A DNA stretch of 12,814 nt, taken from NCBI GenBank assembly GCA_019237175.1, contig JAFAHP010000411.1, positions 1-12,814 on the forward strand. Reading direction: 5' to 3'. The DNA comes from Alphaproteobacteria bacterium. GTDB taxonomy: Bacteria > Pseudomonadota > Alphaproteobacteria > ATCC43930 > CGMCC-115725. Positions 7,275 through 12,814 of this stretch are shown here, piece by piece (the first letter of the stretch is position 1; each line of letters starts with the position of its first letter). The position numbers and the translations under genes were made by a program. The notes below the pieces were generated by a model that was not told the DNA's origin, searched no databases, and worked only from the letters and a program-made list of their open reading frames with translations.

Positions 7275-7754
7275 CTAGGGCGCGCAGGAGAGATTGGTGC
7301 CGGCCACAAACGGCTCCGAGCCGGCATCCGGCGGCGGACACAATAGCCAGGCGGGCGCCGTATTGGCGGTTGCGGCCGTTGCGCCCGAAGCGCCGCTGCG
7401 TGCGGCGGAAGCTGAAGTTCGGGCCGAGCCAATTGCCGCTGTGGTCGACGCAGTAGTGCTCGACAGCCCGCTTGGCGTCGAAGTTGTTGATCGCGTTGGG
7501 GCGGTGCGTGAGCCGGTAGCACCCGATTGGTTCACCGCGGCGGTCGGGGCCGTCCCCGCCAATGTCGGAGTTGTGGTGGACGTCGCCGAGGATGCCGTTG
7601 TCGGAGAGTTCGGACCTGTCGTGCTCGACGGTGTGGCCGTGGTTCCGGTCGAGCCGGTCGGTGTCGCGGCGGTCTGCGCGGCGGCCGACATCGGCAGGGC
7701 TGCAAAGAACAGCGCGGTCAGGCCCGCGGCGCCGAGGTAACGGATTATCCCCAT
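7275..7754 (-). CDS. Secreted Ser/Thr/Ala-rich low-complexity protein
   Basis: A 159-residue protein with a clear signal peptide from ATG 7754 (MGIIRYLGAAGLTALFFAAL, likely cut after SAAA at residue 26). About 100 residues of Thr, Ser, Ala and Gly follow with no fold visible. The last 27 residues form a different, ordered-looking tail, WLLCPPP...GTNLSCAP, with Cys139 and Cys157 that could form a disulfide. The signal peptide decides the strand: the + strand also has an open frame here, but without such features. The middle may be a flexible linker or spacer outside the cytoplasm. No function can be named. It is convergent with the preceding exported-protein gene. Confidence 0.65.
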   Translation of the reverse strand: MGIIRYLGAAGLTALFFAALPMSAAAQTAATPTGSTGTTATPSSTTGPNSPTTASSATSTTTPTLAGTAPTAAVNQSGATGSRTAPTRSTTSTPSGLSSTTASTTAAIGSARTSASAARSGASGATAATANTAPAWLLCPPPDAGSEPFVAGTNLSCAP

Positions 7755-7933
7755 CACGATGCACCGAATAGCGGGTTCCAATGCTATATGCGATACGTGG
7801 CGTTCGCCAAATGCATCTCCGGCAAGCGATCACGCAGCCTCAGCCCTCGATCGTCGCCCTCCTTGTAAGGCGGCGCGGGGTGAATGGATCGGGGCGAGAT
7901 CGAATGCCGGCAACGCGATCGGAGGCGCCTGCG

Positions 7934-8476
7934 ATGCGGGTGGTCGTCACCGGAACCTCGGGTGCCGGCAAGACGACGCTGGCGCGGCGGATTGCGGCGC
8001 TGCTCGACGTTCCACACATTGAACTCGACGCCATCAACTGGCAGCCCGGCTGGCGTGGGCTTACGCTGTGTGACCCGGACGAATTCGTGCGGCGCGTGGC
8101 CGCAACGACCGCGGCCGACACCTGGGTCGTCGACGGTAATTACGCTCTTGTGCGCGAGATGATCTGGACGCGTGCGAGCCATCTCGTCTGGCTCGATTAC
8201 GAGCGTCCGCTGATCATGGCGCGAGTCATCCGCCGTACGCTAAGACGGGCGATGCTGCGGACGGAATTGTGGAACGGCAACCGCGAGCGCCTTCGCGTGC
8301 TGCGGCCAAGTCATCCGGTACGATGGGCATGGAATACCTGGGAGCGCCGGCGATCCGAAACCTCGGCGCTGCTGCGACGCGAGGAGTTTGCCAATCTCGT
8401 CGTACTGCGGTTGCATCGCCCGCGGGAGGTGGGGCGAGCACTCGAATTGCTCGCAGGCCTACGGTCCGAGGAATAG
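7934..8476 (+). CDS. Small P-loop NTPase, adenylate-kinase/FlaR-like
   Basis: A 180-residue cytosolic protein with a Walker A loop at the very N-terminus (GTSGAGKTT, residues 7-15), as in small nucleotide kinases. The pattern ELDAINWQPGW (near 30-40), WVVDGNY (near 70), a VWLDYERP strand, the Arg-rich RRTLRR segment and ELWNGNRE matches the COG0563-type adenylate kinase/FlaR-like (topology modulation) group. The substrate of this group is mostly untested, but phosphoryl transfer from ATP to a small molecule or nucleotide is the usual guess. I chose ATG 7934 because GGAGG lies at 7921-7925 and homologs begin right at the P-loop. The frame is open upstream to 7781. Eighty-four bases separate it from pdxJ. 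Confidence 0.78.
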   Translation: MRVVVTGTSGAGKTTLARRIAALLDVPHIELDAINWQPGWRGLTLCDPDEFVRRVAATTAADTWVVDGNYALVREMIWTRASHLVWLDYERPLIMARVIRRTLRRAMLRTELWNGNRERLRVLRPSHPVRWAWNTWERRRSETSALLRREEFANLVVLRLHRPREVGRALELLAGLRSEE

Positions 8477-8494
8477 TGCGCTCTCTGCCCCCCG

Positions 8495-8512
8495 GCCGCT
8501 TGCTGTAGCGGC
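8495..8512. repeat. Inverted repeat (hairpin) upstream of pdxJ
   Basis: A perfect 6-bp stem (GCCGCT 8495-8500 / AGCGGC 8507-8512) with a 6-base loop lies 18 bases after the P-loop gene. No T-run follows, so termination is doubtful. Confidence 0.3.
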
Positions 8513-8560
8513 GGCGATTGCCGGCTGACCCCGGCGCAGCGGCGGGTGTAGTATCGTCGC

Positions 8561-9310
8561 ATGCCGAGGCTCAGCGTCAACCTCAACAAGATCGCGCTGT
8601 TGCGCAACTCACGCCACACCGGCGTCCCCGATGTCTTGCGCTTTGGCCGGATTGCACATGATTCTGGGGCCGATGGTCTGACGATGCACCCGCGCCCCGA
8701 CGAGCGTCATATCCGCGGCAGCGATGTGCTCGACGTTGCCCGGATGATGGCGCCATGGCGGCCGGGTTTCGAATTGAACCTGGAAGGCTATCCAGACCGC
8801 CGCTTTCTCGACATCGTCGCCGCGGTGAAACCGGAGCAGTGCACGCTTGTTCCCGACGCCCCAGACGCCTTCACGTCGCAAGAGGGTTGGAAGCTCGACG
8901 CCGCGCAGTGCCGTGTGGTCGGCCAAGCGCTTGCCGAACTGAAGCCGCTCGGCTGTCGCGTCATCCTGTTTGTCGATCCCGATCCGGCAGCGGTCGCCGC
9001 GGTGCACAACACCGGTGCCGACGGGATCGAGATCTACACCGGCGGCTATGCCGCGGGCTTTCGCGCCGGGACGCCGGAGCCGCTGCGCGAGGCGTGTGCC
9101 GCAACCGCGCGCCGCGCTGGCGACTTGGGGCTCGTGGTCAACATTGGACACGATCTGAACCTCGACAATCTGCCCCCGCTGGTTACCGCGATGCCAGGGT
9201 TCGCCGAAGCCTCGATCGGACACGAGTTGACCGCCGACGCCCTGGTCATCGGGTTTGCCGCGGCGGTGCGCGCCTACCGCGCGGCGCTGAACAGCGGCGC
9301 CGCCGGTTAG
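8561..9310 (+). CDS. pdxJ: Pyridoxine 5'-phosphate synthase
   Basis: A 249-residue TIM-barrel enzyme that joins 1-deoxyxylulose 5-phosphate and 3-amino-2-oxopropyl phosphate to form pyridoxine 5'-phosphate, the last ring-forming step of DXP-dependent vitamin B6 synthesis. Conserved elements are HPRPDERHI (His43), ELNLEGYP (Glu75), TLVPDAP (95-101), GADGIEIYTGGYA, NIGHDLNLDNL (His197) and the phosphate-binding SIGHEL (His221). The N-terminal strand reads NLNKIALLRN, whereas E. coli-type enzymes have NIDHVATLR. Asp and His there are Asn9 and Lys10, as in the second PdxJ clade that I recall from Bacteroidota and some Proteobacteria. Length is normal. The start is ATG 8561 with a weak ribosome site. 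It may share a transcript with the genes on either side. Confidence 0.93.
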   Translation: MPRLSVNLNKIALLRNSRHTGVPDVLRFGRIAHDSGADGLTMHPRPDERHIRGSDVLDVARMMAPWRPGFELNLEGYPDRRFLDIVAAVKPEQCTLVPDAPDAFTSQEGWKLDAAQCRVVGQALAELKPLGCRVILFVDPDPAAVAAVHNTGADGIEIYTGGYAAGFRAGTPEPLREACAATARRAGDLGLVVNIGHDLNLDNLPPLVTAMPGFAEASIGHELTADALVIGFAAAVRAYRAALNSGAAG

Positions 9311-9427
9311 CCGCTGCGGCGACAATCAGGAGCGCAGCCGCCGCCGCTCGAGGATTTGGCAAGCGGACCGGGGACGATAGACTGTGGGCGGACGGCCGAG
9401 AGGGGCGGCCCACCGCCGACTGACGGG

Positions 9428-9928
9428 ATGACTGCGGCGATGCGCTACGTAACACGGGTGCTGCAACCGGGTGAGAGGGTCGTCTATGAATCGGCCCTCC
9501 ATTGGGTCGTGTTTACGCGTGCGGCTCTGGCGGCGATCATCTGCGTGCTCCTGATCGCGGCGGCGATGTATTTTGCCGGCAACCAGATCCACTCTCTGAG
9601 TCTGGCGCTGTGGATCGCCGCAGCAATCTTTGCGTTGTTGGCGCTTTCCGCGGCGTTGCGCGCCGTTATGCGCCGCGCCACAACCGAGTTCGCGGTGACC
9701 GATCACCGGGTGATTTACAAGACCGGATTGTTGGGCCGCCACACGCTCGAAATGAACCGCTCAAAAGTCGAGAGCGTCGATGTCGACCAGTCGATTCTCG
9801 GTCGGCTGCTGGGTTACGGCACGATCATCGTTCGTGGCACCGGCGGCAGCCTGGAACCCATCCGGCATATCACCGAGCCGCTGCAGTTTCGCAGCCATAT
9901 CACTGCCGGCGACTATTCGCGGGTCTAG
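9428..9928 (+). CDS. Membrane PH-domain protein (bPH_2 / DUF304-like)
   Basis: A 166-residue inner-membrane protein. Two hydrophobic segments (about 29-50 and 57-78) form a hairpin, followed by a bacterial pleckstrin-homology-like domain (about 86-155). That domain has the usual EFAVTDHRVIYKTGLLGR strand pair, the SKVESVDVDQSILGRLLGYG segment and TIIVRGTGG. Such proteins (YdbS/YdbT-like) are membrane-associated and mostly of unknown role. ATG 9428 and ATG 9440 (MRYV) are both plausible starts; neither has a strong ribosome site. It sits between pdxJ and tatB on the same strand, with 117- and 147-base gaps. Its place next to tatB is where tatA often lies in other genomes, but it is not TatA. 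Confidence 0.85.
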   Translation: MTAAMRYVTRVLQPGERVVYESALHWVVFTRAALAAIICVLLIAAAMYFAGNQIHSLSLALWIAAAIFALLALSAALRAVMRRATTEFAVTDHRVIYKTGLLGRHTLEMNRSKVESVDVDQSILGRLLGYGTIIVRGTGGSLEPIRHITEPLQFRSHITAGDYSRV

Positions 9929-10061
9929 CGGGCCTGAAAACTGCCCAGGCGTCCGTTGGCGGGGGAATGGAGAAACACGAGTGGCGCCGTTGCCCGGTTG
10001 CGGCCTTTCTGACATCATCGCCGCCGAGCGGGCGTACCCCATACGAGGTCGCGTTGCACAG

Positions 10062-10075
10062 CGGAACCGGTTCCG
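10062..10075. repeat. 14-base perfect palindrome touching the tatB start codon
   Basis: CGGAACCGGTTCCG reads the same on both strands and ends at the base before the tatB ATG, covering the ribosome-binding position. It could fold to a 5-bp hairpin or bind a dimeric protein. One such palindrome is expected by chance in a window of this size. Confidence 0.35.
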
Positions 10076-10654
10076 ATGTTGTTTGATTTCAGCTGGTCGG
10101 AGATCTTGCTGATCGGCACAGTGGCGCTGGTCTTCATCGGGCCCAAGGATCTGCCAAAAGCGTTGCGCGTTGCCGGTTATTGGGTGCGCAAGGCGCGGAC
10201 CCTATCGCGCGAGTTTCAGAGCAGCATCGATCAGATGATCCGTGAGGCCGAGCTCGACGAAATGCGGCAGGAGCTGAAAAAAGCAGCCGAGTTCGACCTG
10301 AACAAGGAATTTCAGAATACGATCGACCCGACCGGAGATCTGAGAGAGAGTTTGAAACCACCCGAGCTGCCGGACTTTTCCTCGGCGGTTGCGGTTCCGG
10401 CACGGGACGCCCGCAGCGAGGCCGAGGCGCCGGGCGCCGGATCCGGGACCGCCGCCGGGGTGCCGGCTGAGGCGGCAGCGTGTGGCAAGGCACGGCCGGG
10501 GGCTGAGAGCGCCGCGAACACGCCGGCGGCGCCGGTGCCGATGGTGGCCGCGCCAAAATCGGAGCCGGACACGATTACGGGGGCCGAGTCCGAGCATCCG
10601 GAAGCACCGCCGCCGGAGCCTGGTGCCGTCAGCGTGACCCCGCCCAAACCGTAA
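10076..10654 (+). CDS. tatB: Sec-independent protein translocase subunit TatB
   Basis: A 192-residue inner-membrane protein. With TatC it forms the receptor that recognises twin-arginine signal peptides of folded exported proteins. The layout is typical: a short N-terminal TM helix (about 5-21) with conserved Glu9, the hinge Gly22-Pro23, then a long charged amphipathic helix (about 24-70, KALRVAGYWVRKARTLSREF). A flexible Ala/Pro/Glu-rich tail follows to the end. The FDFSWSEILLI and DLPKALR details mark it as TatB and not TatA. It lies six bases before tatC, clearly in one operon. The long low-complexity tail is usual for alphaproteobacteria. A perfect palindrome abuts the start. Confidence 0.93.
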   Translation: MLFDFSWSEILLIGTVALVFIGPKDLPKALRVAGYWVRKARTLSREFQSSIDQMIREAELDEMRQELKKAAEFDLNKEFQNTIDPTGDLRESLKPPELPDFSSAVAVPARDARSEAEAPGAGSGTAAGVPAEAAACGKARPGAESAANTPAAPVPMVAAPKSEPDTITGAESEHPEAPPPEPGAVSVTPPKP

Positions 10655-10660
10655 GTCGCC

Positions 10661-11494
10661 ATGACCGAAGACGATCGCGAGGCCGAACTCGAAGCGGGCC
10701 GAATGCCGCTTATCGATCATCTGATCGAGCTGCGCAATCGGCTGATGTGGTCGATCGGCGCGATTATGGTCGCGTTTCTGGTTTGCTACCAGTTCAAGGT
10801 ACGGATTTTCGCGTTTTTGGTTCACCCGCTGGCGGTGATCTTCCAGGGGCAAACCGGCAGGCACCTGATCTATACGAATTTGACCGAAGCCTTCTTTACT
10901 TATGTGAAAGTCTCGTTTTGGGCGGCGCTGTGCATTGCCTTTCCGATCGTCGCATCGCAGATCTGGAAGTTTGTCGCCCCTGGTCTCTACAAAAATGAAA
11001 AGCGGGCCTTTTTCCCATATCTGTTCGCTACGCCGGTGCTGTTTGCGATGGGCACGGCGCTCGCCTATTTTGTGGTTATTCCATACGCGTGGCGGTTTTT
11101 CGTCAGCTTCGAGTCGGCGGGCGGCCCCGGCACTTTGCCGATCGTGCTGGAAGCCAAGGTCAACGAGTACCTGTCGCTCGTCATGACCCTGCTGTTCGCT
11201 TTTGGGGTGGCGTTTCAATTGCCAGTATTGCTGACCCTGATGGCGCGGGTCGGGCTTGTTACCTCGGCCGGACTCGCCGCCAAACGGCGCTACGCTATTG
11301 TGATTATGTTCGTCGTTGCCGCGGTGCTGACCCCGCCCGATGTGGTTAGCCAGACCAGCCTTGCGATCCCGCTGATCGTGTTGTTCGAAGCCTCGATCAT
11401 CTCGTGCCGGTTCGTTGAAAAGGCGCGCGCAAAGCGCGAGGCCGAAGAAGAGGCCGAACTCCTCGGCAAAGGAACCCCTGCCGCCGGCGAGTAA
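10661..11494 (+). CDS. tatC: Sec-independent protein translocase subunit TatC
   Basis: A 277-residue polytopic inner-membrane protein with six TM helices, the core of the twin-arginine translocase. The signal-peptide binding surface is intact: MPLIDHLIELRNRL (15-28, with Glu23) and VAPGLYKNEKR (105-115, with Glu113) match E. coli Glu15 and Glu103. Other family marks are NLTEAFFTYVKVS, YFVVIPYAWRFF, FGVAFQLPVLL and the VLTPPDVVSQ loop before the last helices. A charged C-terminal tail (KAREAEEEAELLG-like) is slightly longer than in E. coli (258 aa). It follows tatB by six bases. serS, a common downstream neighbour in alphaproteobacteria, is absent here. Confidence 0.96.
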   Translation: MTEDDREAELEAGRMPLIDHLIELRNRLMWSIGAIMVAFLVCYQFKVRIFAFLVHPLAVIFQGQTGRHLIYTNLTEAFFTYVKVSFWAALCIAFPIVASQIWKFVAPGLYKNEKRAFFPYLFATPVLFAMGTALAYFVVIPYAWRFFVSFESAGGPGTLPIVLEAKVNEYLSLVMTLLFAFGVAFQLPVLLTLMARVGLVTSAGLAAKRRYAIVIMFVVAAVLTPPDVVSQTSLAIPLIVLFEASIISCRFVEKARAKREAEEEAELLGKGTPAAGE

Positions 11495-11510
11495 CGCCGC
11501 ATGTCATCAA

Positions 11511-11538
11511 CCACTCACTACGCGATCGTGAGTTGGGT
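11511..11538. terminator. Possible weak terminator hairpin after tatC
   Basis: Seventeen bases after the tatC stop, CCACTCAC (11511-11518) can pair with GTGAGT(T)GG (11528-11536, one bulged T) around a 9-base loop. No run of T follows, so if it ends transcription it does so weakly. It lies between convergent genes, where a terminator is expected. Confidence 0.3.
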
Positions 11539-11619
11539 GTTCCCATGCCGGCGGAGCCGGTCTCCATGGTTGGGAAGGATCGCGACCTTCGTCGGATGGC
11601 CATCCTGGGAAGCGGCCAC

Positions 11620-12078
11620 CTAGGCCGGCTTGTAGCCTTGACGCGCCAGCAGCTTCCAATCGCCGTCCTGTTTCTGCCAAACGCACAGTACGCTGAGCCT
11701 GATATTGCTGGTTTTGCCGCCACTCTCGGATTCCGACGCAAAAGTATGGCGCACGATTGCGGCATCGCCCGCCAGCGCGATGCTGAGATCGGGAAAAGTC
11801 AGGGATTTGATGACCGCCTTGCGGGTAAGCACCCCGTCGATGAACTGGGTCTTATTTTGAACCCGGCCATCCGAATGGCCGTAGCTGAGCTGATCGGCCG
11901 TCAATTTCTGCAAATCGGCCTTGTCCGCGGCCAACAGCGCCTTGCGCAAAACTTCGACCTGATTCCTGACCGCCGCCGCGTCCGAAGCGTCGGCGAGGGC
12001 TCCGAAGCTGCCCACCAGGCTCGCGCTGCCGAACGCCAGCGCCCCCGCAATCGCCAAGTTACGACGGGTTACATGCAT
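11620..12078 (-). CDS. Exported NTF2-like (SnoaL/DUF4440-like) protein with a twin-arginine signal
   Basis: A 152-residue protein. Its N-terminus MHVTRRNLAIAGALAFG carries Thr4-Arg5-Arg6-Asn-Leu, a near match to the twin-arginine motif (Phe replaced by Leu). A mildly hydrophobic core and a cut site after GALA follow, so Tat export is likely. The mature part fits the nuclear-transport-factor-2-like fold of small cone-shaped domains: LTADQLSYGHSDGRVQNK, FIDGVLTRK, DAAIVRHTF and a final LSVLCVWQKQDGDWKLLARQGYKP. Members are enzymes, binding proteins or of unknown role, and no catalytic set is evident. I chose ATG 12078 for the AGAGGAG just upstream (12081-12087) and because the signal begins there. 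It converges on tatC. Confidence 0.82.
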   Translation of the reverse strand: MHVTRRNLAIAGALAFGSASLVGSFGALADASDAAAVRNQVEVLRKALLAADKADLQKLTADQLSYGHSDGRVQNKTQFIDGVLTRKAVIKSLTFPDLSIALAGDAAIVRHTFASESESGGKTSNIRLSVLCVWQKQDGDWKLLARQGYKPA

Positions 12079-12289
12079 GGCTCCTCTCAATAACCTATTG
12101 ACGCGCGGTAGAACCGGGATGGTAGCCGTCAGCAGAACTTATCCGAAATGAGCCGGTTGGAACGCCCGAAACCACCCCCCGCTTCCGTAGCAACCTTCTT
12201 TACCGCCGATCGGATTTTCGGCCTAGGGTAATGCACCCAGATCTTCCCCCTTCGCGGGCCAGCAATGAGCGAGGTCCTCGCCCAGGACG
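12079..12289. other. Intergenic region upstream of the NTF2-like gene
   Basis: These 211 bases between two minus-strand genes contain the ribosome site of the NTF2-like gene (12081-12087) and presumably its promoter. No clear promoter boxes, hairpin with T-run or small gene could be found. Confidence 0.3.
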
Positions 12290-12721
12290 CTACGCGTCGC
12301 CATCCCTGTCGTGTTCGGTGCGACGCTGCTTTTTGAGAGCAGCGTGGCGGGATTTTGCTTCGCGGCGGCGCGCGATCGAAGCCGCCGTGGGCCGCGTCGA
12401 GCGGCGCAGCGGCGGAGTTACGGCGGCCCGACGTAACAGCGCGACGAGCCGGTCGAGTGCATCCTGACGGTTTGCCTCTTGCGTCCGGAAGCGGCGGGCG
12501 GTGATGATGAGGACGCCATCGTCGGTCAGGCGGCGTCCGGCGAGACGCGTGAGACGCCCCTGCACCTCCGGGGTCAGTCCGATGACATCGGCCAACCGCA
12601 GGCGAAGCTGTACAGCACTCGCCACTTTGTTGACGTTTTGCCCACCGGGACCGGACGCTCGGATGAAATTTTCCACGATCCGGCTGTCATCGAGGGCAAT
12701 TTCCCCTATGATCGGGATCAT
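12290..12721 (-). CDS. arfB: Alternative ribosome-rescue peptidyl-tRNA hydrolase ArfB
   Basis: A 143-residue protein of the release-factor-like YaeJ/ArfB family. It enters ribosomes stalled at mRNA ends and hydrolyses the peptidyl-tRNA. The catalytic GGQ (residues 26-28, in ASGPGGQNVNKVASAVQLR) is intact. The family marks DDGVLIITARRFRTQEANR and DALDRLVALL follow. The tail is very basic (RRSTRPTAASIARRREAKSR and beyond), as needed to occupy the mRNA entry channel. Length agrees with E. coli ArfB (140 aa), and the tail separates it from full-length release factors. ATG 12721 (MIPIIGEIAL) matches the family start; the open frame extends to 12763 but those residues are not family-like. It has no co-directional partner in the window. 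Confidence 0.95.
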   Translation of the reverse strand: MIPIIGEIALDDSRIVENFIRASGPGGQNVNKVASAVQLRLRLADVIGLTPEVQGRLTRLAGRRLTDDGVLIITARRFRTQEANRQDALDRLVALLRRAAVTPPLRRSTRPTAASIARRREAKSRHAALKKQRRTEHDRDGDA

Positions 12722-12727
12722 GGTGCG

Positions 12728-12741
12728 ATGCAGCGCTGCAT
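12728..12741. repeat. 14-base perfect palindrome just upstream of arfB
   Basis: ATGCAGCGCTGCAT at 7 to 20 bases before the arfB start (minus strand) is perfectly self-complementary. It overlaps the usual ribosome-binding position and could form a hairpin or an operator. Chance occurrence is possible. Confidence 0.35.
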
Positions 12742-12814
12742 AACCGGGGAGACATCGGAACATAGCGCTTCACCCCGCATCGGATGATAGTGTAATCGAG
12801 AAAACGCGGTGTTT

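Noticed and set aside
7294..7740. Long + strand open frame opposite the Ser/Thr-rich gene
   Set aside because: It is Val/Ala-rich antisense of a low-complexity gene. The minus strand has a clean signal peptide and a Cys tail, and this frame has no recognisable feature.
9384..9413. Hairpin GTGGGC/GCCCAC before the PH-domain gene as a terminator or attenuator
   Set aside because: There are only six base pairs with an 18-base loop in very G/C-rich DNA and no T-run, which is expected by chance.
9929..10075. A hidden tatA in the gap before tatB
   Set aside because: No frame here encodes a TM helix followed by a Gly-Pro hinge, and the gap is too short for a typical TatA.
10202..11218. 338-residue minus-strand open frame across tatB and tatC
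   Set aside because: It is antisense to two confidently identified genes and its translation is Arg/His-rich noise typical of G/C-rich shadows.

Overview
This is a G+C-rich bacterial chromosome segment. It most likely comes from an alphaproteobacterium of the Rhodospirillales/Hyphomicrobiales kind. That placement is an inference from the strong G/C bias at third codon positions, an alphaproteobacterial-style class III adenylate cyclase, an NTF2-like secreted protein and a tatB-tatC pair. There is no rRNA, tRNA, CRISPR array, insertion sequence or phage gene that I can recognise. Most of the window is ordinary housekeeping and accessory chromosome, and I do not see a convincing new multi-gene system.

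Left part (1-3070, + strand). The window opens inside the large molybdenum-binding subunit of an isoquinoline-1-oxidoreductase/aldehyde-oxidase type hydroxylase. Its stop codon overlaps the start of a DUF126 (aconitase-X swivel/small subunit) gene. Then comes about 530 bases without an intact gene (1003-1531). This stretch holds what look like two gene remnants: a C-terminal piece on + and an N-terminal piece on -. A 14-TM DHA2-type MFS exporter follows.

Middle (3171-7754). A class III adenylate cyclase (-) and a gamma-glutamyltransferase-family Ntn-hydrolase (+) diverge from a shared 150-base intergenic region. The Ggt-like protein lacks the glutamate-binding arginine and carries a small in-frame duplication just before its self-cleavage site. 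After it come a structured intergenic palindrome and two exported proteins of unknown function facing each other (219 aa on +, 159 aa Ser/Thr/Ala-rich on -), separated by a single base.

Right part (7934-12721). On + lie a small P-loop kinase-like protein, PdxJ (vitamin B6 synthesis; the variant with Asn-Lys where the classical enzyme has Asp-His), a membrane PH-domain protein, then tatB and tatC (twin-arginine protein export). No tatA is present. Converging on tatC from the other strand is a small NTF2-like exported protein whose own signal peptide has a twin-arginine motif, so it may be a client of the neighbouring translocase. Last is arfB, a GGQ peptidyl-tRNA hydrolase that rescues stalled ribosomes.
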